The notes under the pieces were generated by a model. That model was given only the letters and a program-made list of their open reading frames with translations, made no database searches and was not told where the DNA came from. A DNA stretch of 59,698 nucleotides from Hyphomicrobiaceae bacterium (GTDB lineage Bacteria; Pseudomonadota; Alphaproteobacteria; Rhizobiales; Hyphomicrobiaceae), in contig JALHMB010000015.1 in the NCBI GenBank assembly GCA_022844275.1, positions 1 to 59,698 of the forward strand, in the 5' to 3' direction. This document shows positions 18,032 to 27,886 of this stretch, in pieces; position 1 is the first letter of the stretch, and each line of letters opens with the position of its first letter. A program made the translations under genes and the position numbers.

Positions 18032-19666
<1,635 letters not shown>

Positions 19667-19750
19667 ACGCGCAGATGGAGAGACCCTTGCAGGGGGCATC
19701 ACTCTCATAACGATCTGACGTGTGCGTTGGCGTAGAGCCAGGAGAACGTC

Positions 19751-20074
19751 ATGACGGAAAAAACAACAGACAGTTTGGTGACTTTCCGGCATCCTTTCGC
19801 GCTTCGGGACGTTATCGGAACACAGCCGCCGGGCACCTACCAAGTCGAGACCGTCGAGTTGGCAATCGACGGACTGTCGTTTGTCGCGTTTAGACGTATC
19901 TCCACCACGATCACGCTGCCTGCTGTCGGGACCTCGAGTGCGCGAAGGCAGTTCGTCGAAATCGATCCGGCGGATCTGGCCGACGCTCAGCAGAGAGATG
20001 CTTCGAGCTGCAATGGTGATCGCGAAGCGTCGGCACTCATTCGGCTCGCGGCCGGCGAGACGCGTGTGAAATGA
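19751..20074 (+). CDS. small protein, paralogue of the product at 1822-2088
   Basis: The 107-residue product starts MTEKTTDSLVTFRHPFALRD, with AGGAG upstream. Its first 80 residues align with the 88-residue product at 1822-2088 (GTQPPGTYQVETVEL; FRRISTTITLP). The C-terminal 25 residues are longer and unconserved. There is no signal peptide, membrane helix or catalytic motif. It lies 84 bases after groEL and 68 before the transglutaminase-like gene on the same strand, so it could be read through from groESL under stress. Confidence 0.7.
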   Translation: MTEKTTDSLVTFRHPFALRDVIGTQPPGTYQVETVELAIDGLSFVAFRRISTTITLPAVGTSSARRQFVEIDPADLADAQQRDASSCNGDREASALIRLAAGETRVK

Positions 20075-20142
20075 AGTAGGCGCTGCCGTATTGCACGCTC
20101 GTTCGCGCCTGACCGCAACGCGCACAACTGGATGGAGACACT

Positions 20143-20961
20143 ATGCGCATTCGCGTCGGATGTGAGCTGGCCTTTGAGTTCACGCAACCAACGCCGCTGA
20201 TCGCGACGCTGAATGTGCATTTCTCGCGCGCTTCCGACCTGGAGCTGCCCGATCATCTGAAAACAAATCCGCCGGTTCCCATAAGCAGCTACCGCGACGG
20301 CTTCGGAAACTGGTGCAATCGCCTCGTCGCGCCGCCGGGTATGTTCACGCTCGGCACGAATGCTATCGTCCGCGATGCCGGCATGCCCGACCCTACCGAC
20401 TTATCCGCGGTGCAGCACACGGTGGAACAGTTACCCGGGGAGACGCTGCAATTCCTCCTGGGCAGCCGCTACTGCGAAACCGACCGGCTCTCCGATGAGG
20501 CATGGCGCATTTTCGGGCCGACGCCGCTAGGATGGCGCCGTGTCCAGGCGATCTGCGATTTCGTTCACGCGCACATCGCGTTCGGCTATGAGCACTCCCG
20601 CGCGACACGAACAGCCTACGAGGCCTACACCGCCCCGCAGGGCGTTTGCAGAGACTTCGCCCATTTGGCCATCGCGTTTTGCCGATGCCTGAACATTCCC
20701 GCGCGGTACTGTACGGGCTATGTCAGCGATATCGGCCTGCCACCGCCGTATCCGCCGATGGACTTCGCCGCATGGATGGAGGTGTACCTGGGAGGGCGGT
20801 GGCACACCTTCGATCCTCGCAACAACGCGCCTCGCATCGGGCGCATCCTCATTGCCTACGGGCGCGATGCCGCAGATGTGCCGATTACCCACAACTTCGG
20901 ACCGGGCGATTTGCGCCGGTTTCAGGTTTGGACTGATGAGGTCATCAACCCATCAAGCTGA
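20143..20961 (+). CDS. transglutaminase-like family protein
   Basis: The 272-residue protein has an N-terminal beta domain (1-130) and a transglutaminase-like core. The nucleophile region is PQGVCRDFAHLAIAFCRCLNI (Cys near 168) and the Asp block is RWHTFDPRNNAPRIGR. Between them, where many relatives have His-Ala-Trp, the sequence reads DFAAWMEVYL, so the usual catalytic His is Ala. The protein may be inactive as a protease or transferase, or the subfamily may use another residue. No signal peptide is evident. GGAG precedes the ATG. Confidence 0.82.
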   Translation: MRIRVGCELAFEFTQPTPLIATLNVHFSRASDLELPDHLKTNPPVPISSYRDGFGNWCNRLVAPPGMFTLGTNAIVRDAGMPDPTDLSAVQHTVEQLPGETLQFLLGSRYCETDRLSDEAWRIFGPTPLGWRRVQAICDFVHAHIAFGYEHSRATRTAYEAYTAPQGVCRDFAHLAIAFCRCLNIPARYCTGYVSDIGLPPPYPPMDFAAWMEVYLGGRWHTFDPRNNAPRIGRILIAYGRDAADVPITHNFGPGDLRRFQVWTDEVINPSS

Positions 20962-21251
20962 ACTAGTTGGATCCCTCTGATCCATTCCCAACAGCGAATG
21001 CGTTCAGCGACGCATCTCCGTCAGGCGACCGCTGCTGGGCCAACTACGGACGTTGTCGGCGATATTGATTCGCCTCAACGCAGAGCTCCTGCAATGTCGG
21101 CTTTCTGTGCATTCTTACGTTGCCGCGATGTCAGACGCGCGCGCTGACAATGTGTGAGGAAAATCAACGGCGGTTCCGACGCGGTGCCGTCAAAACTGAT
21201 GCGGCGAGTCGATCTGAACATTGCGAAGAATGAGCTAAGCTATTGATTTTG

Positions 21252-21313
21252 TGGCGCTCCCTACGGGAGCCGAACCCGTCTTCTCAGATTGAAAAGCCTG
21301 CTAAACGCTAGAG
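21252..21313 (-). pseudogene. tRNA-Glu-like 3' fragment
   Basis: On the minus strand the end reads ACGGGTTCGGCTCCCGTAGG then GAGCGCCA. This gives a perfect 5-bp T-stem, an acceptor 3' strand AGGGAGC, discriminator G and CCA. Upstream, TCTAGCGTTTAG mimics the tRNA-Glu D-arm (TCTAGCGGTTAG) and the loop TTTTCAA contains a UUC anticodon. The anticodon stem is mismatched and the matching 5' acceptor GCTCCCT is absent. It is therefore a remnant, not a working tRNA. Partial tRNA 3' ends are typical att-site leftovers of integrative elements. Confidence 0.55.
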
Positions 21314-21325
21314 TTTTCAGATCCT

Positions 21326-21389
21326 ATTCCGACAGTTCGCACTTTGTACACGGCATGGAGCATCAATCCGTTACGTTTACTGTCGGAAT
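21326..21389. repeat. 11-bp perfect inverted repeat flanking 42 bases
   Basis: ATTCCGACAGT at 21326-21336 pairs with ACTGTCGGAAT at 21379-21389. It lies 13 bases from the tRNA-like fragment, as integrase arm or core sites would, but it could also be an RNA stem. Confidence 0.5.
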
Positions 21390-21700
21390 GACAGGCAATG
21401 ATCACGATCTGCGCGGGATCTGTCGCGAGTGCACGTCAGCTTCAGGATGGCAAGCAGCCCTCTAAACCGTTCCGTCAATCAACGAGCATCACTTCGCTGC
21501 AGACATACAATACGCACAGTCCGCGTCGCTCAAAGCCGCACCCTTTCCGCCGTAGTCAGCTATTGGATCGATGGGTGGTCTTACGCGCAGCTTTTCAAAC
21601 TGTCCGCGGCACACTAGAAGAACGGCCGACGCTGTTCTCTCATCCTCCCGAGTCGCGACCGAGCGACCTCGCTGGAGCCATGATCTGTCCGGTGATGGCA

Positions 21701-22507
21701 TCAGCTCGAGGGAGGCGCAAGCCGATCGAGGCGGAGGCGATCGCGTCTGTCGGTCAGACGCCAGACGCTGGCAAGCGTGGCGGCGAGCACGCCGAGCCCT
21801 GTGGCGCCGCCGATCAGGAGGGTGATCAGGATCTGGTATTTGACGGCCTCCTGCGGGTCGACGCCGGAGAGGATCTGTCCAGTCATCATACCGGGCAGTG
21901 AGACGACGCCGGTAGCCGCCATCGAGTTGATGATCGGGGTGAAGCCGCTGCGGACAGCCTGCCGGAGCGACGTCGATACTGCCTCCCACCTGGTGCTGCC
22001 GAGCAGCAGCTTCGCCTCAATAGCGGCGCGCTCACGGTGCATCGCCGTGTGCAAGGTATCGAGGCCGAGGCTCACTCCGGTCATGGTATTGCCGAGGATC
22101 ATTCCGAACAGCGGCAGCGCAAACTGCGGCGACCACCAGGGCTCAGGCCTGATCTGCGCTGTCAGTGCGAACACCGTGATCAGCGTACCGGCGAGCATCA
22201 TGGCACCGCCGCCGAGTCCGATGCCCCATAGGCCCTGCAAGCGACGATCCTGGCGGGCCCAAATCTCGCGACCGGCGAAGGCGACCATGACGGAGGCCGC
22301 GAGCAGGGTGAGCCAGGGCGAGGCCAGGGTGAAGATTGTCTTCAGCACCAGTCCGACGAGGAGCAACTGGACGACCAGTCGCAGCGCCGAGACTACGAGC
22401 TGTCGCTCCAGCCGAAGCTGTAACAGGATGGAGAAGAGCGCGTTGAGAACGAGGAAGATCGCGGCCAGGGCAAGATCAACGGTCGTGAGCGGTATGTAGG
22501 GGCTCAT
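21701..22507 (-). CDS. fetB: FetB-type iron export ABC transporter permease (UPF0014)
   Basis: The 268-residue integral membrane protein begins MSPYIPLTTVDLALAAIFLV and has about seven hydrophobic helices. The family core is FGMILGNTMTGVSLGLDTL, and the last loop reads SLPGMMTGQILSGVDPQEAVKYQI, as in E. coli FetB. FetAB exports iron and protects against oxidative stress. The start at 22507 gives a 4-base overlap with the ATPase gene stop, showing tight coupling. Longer frames read antisense into the ATPase gene and are rejected. Confidence 0.88.
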   Translation of the reverse strand: MSPYIPLTTVDLALAAIFLVLNALFSILLQLRLERQLVVSALRLVVQLLLVGLVLKTIFTLASPWLTLLAASVMVAFAGREIWARQDRRLQGLWGIGLGGGAMMLAGTLITVFALTAQIRPEPWWSPQFALPLFGMILGNTMTGVSLGLDTLHTAMHRERAAIEAKLLLGSTRWEAVSTSLRQAVRSGFTPIINSMAATGVVSLPGMMTGQILSGVDPQEAVKYQILITLLIGGATGLGVLAATLASVWRLTDRRDRLRLDRLAPPSS

Positions 22508-23118
22508 GCGACCGGACCCGCATCTTTCTGAAGGCGGCCATCGGCCATGTGCAGGATGCGCCTCGCAACGCGCGCGCCTTGCCGGCGGTCGTGTGTCACC
22601 ATCAGCACGGCCAGCCCCGACTGGCAGCAACGGTTGACCAAGTTCTCGACCCGCCCCGTCGCGGCCTCGTCGAGTGATGCCGTCGGCTCATCGAGCAGGA
22701 GGGCCTTGGGATTTCTGCAGAGGGCGCGTGCGATGGCCAGCCGCTGTCGCTCGCCCGTCGAGAGACGAGCGACCTCCCAGCCCAGTGCCCCCGCAAGTGC
22801 GAGTGTGTCGAGCAAGTCGGCCACACCCACGTGGGGCGGAAAGTGATCGCCGACCCGATCGCTCCACCATCCGGACGCCGCGGGCACAAGCGCCACCAAC
22901 TTGCGCCAGTCGCTCGCTGGAACGCTGCCACGGTCAAGGTCGCCGAACGTGACCGTGCCTCTGCTTGGGTCCAGATCGACGATGGCGCGCAAGAGCAGCG
23001 ACTTGCCTGCGCCCGACGCTCCCATCAGCGCTACGCACTCGCCCTCGGCAACCTCGAAGCTCAATGGGCCGATGAGGCCGGTCTCGAGCCGATCCACCCG
23101 CAGCGTTGGCACACGCAT
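22504..23118 (-). CDS. fetA: FetA-type ABC transporter ATP-binding protein
   Basis: The 204-residue ATPase has Walker A GASGAGKS (33-40), signature LSTGERQRLAIARAL (the second Gly of LSGGQ is replaced in LSTGE), Walker B LLLDEPT and the switch VMVTHD. Its small size matches FetA/YbbL. It pairs with the FetB permease to pump iron out of the cytoplasm. AAGGA precedes the start. Genes run ATPase then permease with a 4-base overlap. Confidence 0.86.
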   Translation of the reverse strand: MRVPTLRVDRLETGLIGPLSFEVAEGECVALMGASGAGKSLLLRAIVDLDPSRGTVTFGDLDRGSVPASDWRKLVALVPAASGWWSDRVGDHFPPHVGVADLLDTLALAGALGWEVARLSTGERQRLAIARALCRNPKALLLDEPTASLDEAATGRVENLVNRCCQSGLAVLMVTHDRRQGARVARRILHMADGRLQKDAGPVA

Positions 23119-23167
23119 CTTCCTTCAAGCGGCTGAGCTCCTGGCAGCCCACTGCCGACCGGCGACA

Positions 23168-24238
23168 TCAGCGACGTTCAGCTAGTCGCGCCCGCGTCGC
23201 CATCGCGAGGGGGACCAGCGCGTCGGCGGGAAACGGGTAGACCGAGCTGACATTGATCTCGCACAGGACATAGGTGTCGGCTCCATTGGCATCTTTGGCC
23301 CCGTAGAGAAAATCTGCATCCCAGAGGAGCGGTAGGTCACGCCTATCAATCTCGACGGCGGAGCAAAGCTCATCCAGCCATTGCCGCTCCAGCATGTCCT
23401 TGAGCCTCTGGAAGTCCGCGCGGGTCGGCGGATAGTAAAGCCGGGGTCCGGGCTCGGGTGCGGTGTGCGCAGCCGCGCTAAGTGCTGCTGGATAAAGTGC
23501 ATTGATGAGCTGTTCGCCGAAGCCCTCGACGCGATCGCGCACGAGATAGCACCGCACCATACCCTCGGGCAGGCGCGATTGATAAGCCTGATCGATCATT
23601 CCGCCTGCAGCTCTGAAATAGCCGTCGCATCGCGTAATAAACGCATCCAGGGCCAACACCTCTTCGGGACTGCCTCGTTTGGCGTGCCGGATCCGCAACA
23701 GCGCGTCACCGCTGGGGGCGGTGGTCGGATCGTCCCGGCCATGTGCAAGCGCCACGAGCCAGATGCCGTCGCCGCTCTGTCCACGGATTTGCTTCAACAC
23801 ACGCTTGCCCGAGCGAAGACTTGCGGGCAGTCCCGACCGCATTGCGTCCGCACTCTCGTAAAAGCTCGTATCGCAGCCCCACACCATGGATCGCGTGCGA
23901 TAGAGCACTTCTTTGGTGCCGATCCGATCGATCACGTCGGGATGCGCGCTGACGAAGGCTCCCTGAGAGGCAACGTCTCGGAGCATCGCATTGAGGACAG
24001 TCCTGTCGCGGCCGCGTTCGATCGGATTGAACCATACGAGCACGCCGTCGACGGTGGACAACCGCTCGCGGACATCGGTGGCGATTTCATCGGCATAGGG
24101 TGCCGCGACGACCTCGATCCCAGCCGCACGCAGTGCAGCGGCGGTCTCCGCGAACCTGGACTGCTCCAGACTGGTCGCCAAAAGCAGATTGCTGTCGGCA
24201 GGAAAGAGTATGGCTACGCGTTGTGCCGGTGTGCTCAT
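23168..24238 (-). CDS. Cj0069-family protein (ATP-grasp-like)
   Basis: The 356-residue protein starts MSTPAQRVAILFPADSNLLL. It has the layout of Cj0069-family proteins: an N-terminal Rossmann-like segment with DGVLVWFNPIERG, a middle AHPDVIDRIGTKEVLYRTRSM block and RVLKQIRGQSGDGIW. The C-terminal end LLWDADFLYG, then TYVLCEINVSSVYPFP, resembles ATP-grasp metal ligands. The reaction is unknown; peptide-like ligation or phosphorylation would fit an ATP-grasp fold. The start codon overlaps the stop of the gene before it (ATGA). Confidence 0.72.
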   Translation of the reverse strand: MSTPAQRVAILFPADSNLLLATSLEQSRFAETAAALRAAGIEVVAAPYADEIATDVRERLSTVDGVLVWFNPIERGRDRTVLNAMLRDVASQGAFVSAHPDVIDRIGTKEVLYRTRSMVWGCDTSFYESADAMRSGLPASLRSGKRVLKQIRGQSGDGIWLVALAHGRDDPTTAPSGDALLRIRHAKRGSPEEVLALDAFITRCDGYFRAAGGMIDQAYQSRLPEGMVRCYLVRDRVEGFGEQLINALYPAALSAAAHTAPEPGPRLYYPPTRADFQRLKDMLERQWLDELCSAVEIDRRDLPLLWDADFLYGAKDANGADTYVLCEINVSSVYPFPADALVPLAMATRARLAERR

Positions 24239-24426
24239 TGGTCCTGCTCCGTCTCGGTCGACGCGGCTCTCGAGCGAGGTTGACGGCCCTTCGCGCCCCG
24301 CAGATCGAATGCAATGCGGAGCGCCATCTCTGGCCTCATGCCCTCATCGGCCAGCGCATGGTAATGCGCGCGAGCCGTGTATGCCTCGGCCATGCCCTCG
24401 ATCAGAACAAGAATCCATGACCCCAT
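24235..24426 (-). CDS. small protein translationally coupled to the Cj0069-type gene
   Basis: The 63-residue product starts MGSWILVLIEGMAEAYTARA and continues HYHALADEGMRPEMALRIAF before a basic tail. It is helical and amphipathic, without a membrane span. Its stop overlaps the start of the next gene by 4 bases, which supports coding. Several starts are possible upstream; 24426 is chosen because the region before it is low-quality sequence. The family is not recognised. Confidence 0.55.
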   Translation of the reverse strand: MGSWILVLIEGMAEAYTARAHYHALADEGMRPEMALRIAFDLRGAKGRQPRSRAASTETEQDQ

Positions 24427-24563
24427 GCTCCATGATCTTCCGGAAGGCTGGCGTGGCGCGGCGCGAGGAACTAAGGGCGATACGGTCGAGGGGCTCATGG
24501 ATCTCAGCCTCCGGGCTGGAGTCGCGCGTATGTCATTGATGCATCGGCCTCCGCGGCGAACCA

Positions 24564-24794
24564 TCAGAACCAGCAGGCCTTCCTCGCTGCCTCCGCTTGC
24601 TCGCGCGTGATGCCGATATCGGCAAGTAGTCGGTCGTTGAGGGCGACCAGATCCCTCAGCTCCCGACGCTGGCGGTTTCGGCTGCGAATGCGATCAATTA
24701 CCTTCAGCCACCACCCAGGTATTCCAGAGACTGGCGGGCCGTCTGCGACACGCGCGGCTGATGAGGGATAGGCTTCTATAGATTGTGTGCTCAT
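24564..24794 (-). CDS. DUF1127 domain protein
   Basis: The 76-residue product starts MSTQSIEAYPSSAARVADGP. Its C-terminal half is a DUF1127 motif: IRSRNRQRRELRDLVALNDR then LLADIGITREQAEAARKACW. These small Arg-rich proteins are abundant in alphaproteobacteria; in Agrobacterium some affect RNA turnover and growth or phosphate physiology. The gene is divergent from the LysR gene, 120 bases away, and could be its target. Confidence 0.85.
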   Translation of the reverse strand: MSTQSIEAYPSSAARVADGPPVSGIPGWWLKVIDRIRSRNRQRRELRDLVALNDRLLADIGITREQAEAARKACWF

Positions 24795-24914
24795 GATCAT
24801 CACTTTCTTTCGGTTTCTGTTGTGAGTACGCATGTAGCGGCGAGCGGAGCTTGCCCGCAAAGCATCGTTTCTCTACCCTGCCCGAGCTTTTCTCATGATG
24901 TTCCTGGTGCTCTC

Positions 24915-25862
24915 ATGCTGCGCCGCCTCCCGTCGCTCAATGCACTGAAGGCCTTCGAGGCCGCAGCGCGACACGAGAGCTTCACGCGGGCAGCCGAGGA
25001 GTTGTTCGTCACTCAGGGAGCTGTCAGCCACCAGGTGAAGGCGCTCGAGGCAGAAATCGGATTCAAGCTTTTCAATCGTGAACGCCAGCGCCTCGTCATC
25101 ACCGATGCGGGCCGTGAGTACCTCAATGTCGTCCGCGATGCCTTCGATCGCATCGCGCTTGGGACGGCCCGTCTCACGCAGCGGCAATCTTCCGGAGTGC
25201 TCACCGTCAGCACGTCGCCGGACTTCGCTGCGAAGTGGCTGGTGCACCGGCTCGGCCGTTTTGGAGAGATGCATCCCGGCATCGACCTGCGCGTGTCAGC
25301 CACCTTGCACCACGTCGATTTTGCACGAGAGGATGTCGACATGGCCGTGCGGCATGGGGTCGGCGACGCAAGCTGGCAAGGTCTCGCCGGCGAGCGTCTC
25401 GCGACAGAGACGCTGTTTGCCGTCTGCAGCCCCTCGCTGTTGCGCAAGAAGATCAAATTATCGCCAGCTGATGTTCTCCATCTGCCGCTTCTTCATCTCG
25501 ACGATCACAGCGGCTGGAAGCGGTGGTTCGATGCTGCGCAGGTCAAGGCACCGAAGTCTCTGCACGGTGTCGTGCTCAATCGCGCGAGCATGGTGATTGA
25601 TGCGGCGATCAATGGTCAGGGCATCGGGCTTGCTCGCTCCACGCTGGCTGCGTGGGATCTGATCAACAAGCGGCTCATTGCGCCGTTTCCGGTGTCACTG
25701 CCATTGACCACGGCCTACTGGATCGTGGCGCCGGAGGCGACCGTGGAGCTGCCGAAGATTACGACCTTCCGGAGGTGGCTGCTCTCCGAGGCGGCAGAGG
25801 ATCGCAAGCTGCTCGATGCTCTCGCAGTCAAGGCATCGACGAAGCGTGGGGCCAAAGTCTGA
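24915..25862 (+). CDS. LysR-family transcriptional regulator (GcvA-like)
   Basis: The 315-residue protein begins MLRRLPSLNALKAFEAAARH. A winged HTH follows (SFTRAAEELFVTQGAVSHQVKALE), and then an effector domain with LTVSTSPDFAAKWLVHRLGRF and VDMAVRHGVGDASWQG. This pattern is typical of the GcvA/AmpR subgroup. The start is set so the HTH is N-terminal as usual; upstream in-frame sequence is not conserved. It probably regulates the divergent DUF1127 gene or itself. The effector is unknown. Confidence 0.9.
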   Translation: MLRRLPSLNALKAFEAAARHESFTRAAEELFVTQGAVSHQVKALEAEIGFKLFNRERQRLVITDAGREYLNVVRDAFDRIALGTARLTQRQSSGVLTVSTSPDFAAKWLVHRLGRFGEMHPGIDLRVSATLHHVDFAREDVDMAVRHGVGDASWQGLAGERLATETLFAVCSPSLLRKKIKLSPADVLHLPLLHLDDHSGWKRWFDAAQVKAPKSLHGVVLNRASMVIDAAINGQGIGLARSTLAAWDLINKRLIAPFPVSLPLTTAYWIVAPEATVELPKITTFRRWLLSEAAEDRKLLDALAVKASTKRGAKV

Positions 25863-26011
25863 ATGACCTTCTGCTCAATGCCCCGGCGCTTGGGCTGCTC
25901 GCTGCTCGGCTGCTCATTCCCACCCTGGTCTGCAACACTTTGAAACACTGAGAAATCGGCCTGAAATCTTGTCCAGCTACCGTGCGGCTCCATGGCTGCG
26001 GCCGAGGAGAG

Positions 26012-26300
26012 ATGATCGTGCCCGGTTTCAGGAACGTGCTTTCGATTGTCCTTTTGGTCTGTTCACTCTTGGGCGGAGAGCTTCGGCCTGCCGGCGCGCA
26101 CGAAGGCCACGATCACGATAAGCCGGCGCCACTCGCGCTTCCCATCGCGCCGCGCGTCGTTGCGGTTACGCCCGATTTCGAGCTGGTCGGCGTATCCTCG
26201 GGGCGCGGGCGCCTCACTGTCTTCCTGCACTCATTCGCCACCAATGAGCCAATAAAGGGTGCGAGACTGGTGTTGTCGGCAGATGACAAGTCGGAAGAAG
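26012..26300 (+). pseudogene. 5' fragment of an efflux periplasmic adaptor-like gene
   Basis: The frame starts with a strong GAGGAGA site and ATG at 26012. It encodes a signal peptide (NVLSIVLLVCSLLGGELRPA), a metal-looking AHEGHDHD motif, then APRVVAVTPDFELVGVSSGR and SFATNEPIKGARLVLSADD. This matches the N-terminus of HlyD/CzcB-type adaptors with an EGHDH start. At about 26295 homology stops and BON-domain sequence begins in another frame. The rest of the frame (to 26563) is Arg-rich nonsense. The gene was truncated by a deletion or recombination. Confidence 0.7.
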
Positions 26301-26939
26301 CCAAAGCTGCGCGATGTCGAAGACGAACTGAAGTCGGACCCGGATATCGACGCAACCGATATCGGGGTCGCTCTGAAGGACGGGGTCGTGACTCTGACAG
26401 GGTTCGTCCGCAGCTATGGTCAGAGGCGCGCTGCCGAAGAAGATGCCAAGCGCGTAGCGGGTGTAATCGGTGTCGCCAACGACATCGAGGTACGGCTGCC
26501 GATCATCCACTACCGTCCCGATCCGGAAATCGCCCGCAACGCGGTTCAAGCGATACAATATGAGCTGCCGTTCTCATGGGAGAAGATCAAGGTTCTAGTC
26601 GAGGATCGCTGGGTGACACTCGAAGGCGCCGTCGAGTGGTACTACCAGCGACAGCGGGCTGAAGAATCGGTCCGGCGCGTCCGCGGGGTAAGGGGCGTCA
26701 GCAACAACATCCAGGTGCGTCCGCAAGTGCCGCCCATGGATATCAAGCGCGAGATCGAGGCAGCGTTTCGGCGTAGTGCCGAGATCGATGCGAACCGCAT
26801 CACCGTCGAGGCGAACGGCAGCGAAGTCGTCCTGAGAGGCAGCGTCCGATCCTGGGCAGAGCGCCGGGAGGCCGAGCAGGCTGCATGGCGCGCGCCAGGT
26901 GTCGCCAAGGTGGACAACCGCATCAGAGTAGAGGCGTAA
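26283..26939 (+). CDS. triple BON-domain protein with replaced N-terminus
   Basis: The 218-residue product has three BON repeats (about 10-75, 80-147, 150-218) with the GVVTLTGFVRSY, WVTLEGAVEWYYQR and VVLRGSVRSWAERREAE strands. BON proteins (OsmY-like) bind envelope components or lipids and are stress-induced. It aligns along its length with the product at 27072-27725 except for the first nine residues (MTSRKKPKL). Those are read out of frame from the broken adaptor gene. It has no native promoter or ribosome site, so expression would depend on the adaptor leader. It is cytoplasmic as written, since there is no signal peptide. Confidence 0.78.
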   Translation: MTSRKKPKLRDVEDELKSDPDIDATDIGVALKDGVVTLTGFVRSYGQRRAAEEDAKRVAGVIGVANDIEVRLPIIHYRPDPEIARNAVQAIQYELPFSWEKIKVLVEDRWVTLEGAVEWYYQRQRAEESVRRVRGVRGVSNNIQVRPQVPPMDIKREIEAAFRRSAEIDANRITVEANGSEVVLRGSVRSWAERREAEQAAWRAPGVAKVDNRIRVEA

Positions 26940-26968
26940 CCCAATTTTTGGAGAGACTTCTGTCGATC

Positions 26969-26982
26969 TTGACGACCATCAA
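26969..26982 (+). promoter_or_regulatory. FNR/FixK-type box 1
   Basis: TTGACGACCATCAA, a full TTGA-N6-TCAA dyad, centred 96 bases before the second BON gene. It is one of nine in the window. Confidence 0.6.
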
Positions 26983-27071
26983 GGTAGAGATCGTGCGGAA
27001 GATGCTAGGAACTTGAGAACACGGCACTCATCGCTCAATGCCCGTGAACGATCAAGGAAGGAGTTGCTACC

Positions 27072-27725
27072 ATGCGATTAGACAGTGACATCAAGCGCGA
27101 CGTGGAAGACGAACTCCGGTGGGATCCAGACATTGATGCGACAGATATTGCAGTGAGCGTGCACGGCGGCGTCGTGACGCTAACGGGCTTCGTTCGCAGC
27201 TACATGCAAAAGCTCACCGCCGAAGCCGACGCGAAGCGCGTAGCTGGTGTGATTGGCGTCGCCAACGACATTGAGGTGCGCTTGCCAAGCATTGACGAGA
27301 GGCCCGATCCCGAGATCGCGCGCGACGCAACTAGCCAGATCAAGAGCGAGCTCCCTTACTCTTGGGAGAAGATTAAAGTGATCGCCAAGAGCGGTTGGCT
27401 GACGCTCGAAGGCGAGGTGGAGTGGAACTACCAGCGGTCCAGAGCTGAGCAGGCAGTTCGGCGCGTGCGAGGGGTCAAGGGCGTCTCCAACACGATCCAG
27501 GTCAAGCCGCGGGTCGCGCCCATGGAGATCAAGCGCAAGATCGAGGAAGCATTGCGCCGGAGCGCCGAGTTGGATGCAAGCCGGATTACGGTCGAGACCA
27601 ACGGCGGCGAGATCATCCTGAGGGGAACCGTGCGGTCGTGGGCAGAACGCCAGGACGCCGAAAGAGCGGCCTGGCGGGCACCGGGTGTCACGAAGGTCGA
27701 GAACAGGATTGCTATCAGCCCATAG
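27072..27725 (+). CDS. triple BON-domain protein
   Basis: The 217-residue product starts MRLDSDIKRDVEDELRWDPD and has three tandem BON repeats: GGVVTLTGFVRSYMQK, WLTLEGEVEWNYQRSRAE and EIILRGTVRSWAERQDAE. No signal peptide is present. AAGGAG precedes the ATG. It is the intact member of the tandem pair and shows the start missing from the copy upstream. An FNR/FixK-type box lies 89 bases before the start, so oxygen or redox control is plausible. Tandem hairpins follow. Confidence 0.88.
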   Translation: MRLDSDIKRDVEDELRWDPDIDATDIAVSVHGGVVTLTGFVRSYMQKLTAEADAKRVAGVIGVANDIEVRLPSIDERPDPEIARDATSQIKSELPYSWEKIKVIAKSGWLTLEGEVEWNYQRSRAEQAVRRVRGVKGVSNTIQVKPRVAPMEIKRKIEEALRRSAELDASRITVETNGGEIILRGTVRSWAERQDAERAAWRAPGVTKVENRIAISP

Positions 27726-27804
27726 CGGAAGTCGTTGAAGCTGATCGAAGGGAAGCGGCAACGCCCGTCTCATCGCAGCATCGACGCCATCCCGGGGTCG
27801 CTAT

Positions 27805-27851
27805 CTCTCGGCTTTCGCTTATCGGGAGCCGAGAGCGGCTCATGAAGCCGC
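27805..27851 (+). terminator. tandem hairpins downstream of the BON gene
   Basis: CTCTCGGCT (27805-27813) pairs with AGCCGAGAG (27827-27835). Immediately after, GCGGCT-CATGA-AGCCGC (27835-27851) forms a second stem followed by TTCCC. Termination is likely, though the T-run is poor. Confidence 0.5.
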
Positions 27852-27886
27852 TTCCCTAAGTTAGACGCACACGCTCGCCCTGTATG

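Larger units (their letters stand above)
20962..21700. other. 739-base gene-free stretch with tRNA-like remnant and inverted repeat
   Basis: No convincing protein frame lies here. It contains a tRNA-Glu-like 3' piece (21252-21313) and an 11-bp inverted repeat (21326-21389). Base composition is lower in GC and less regular than the flanks, which suits an old integration or excision scar. Confidence 0.55.

Noticed and set aside
23381..24283. 300-codon plus-strand frame
   Set aside because: It is antisense to the Cj0069-type gene, which has a conserved protein pattern.
27731..27744. TTGAAGCTGATCGA as a tenth FNR-type box
   Set aside because: Right half is mismatched and no gene start lies suitably downstream.
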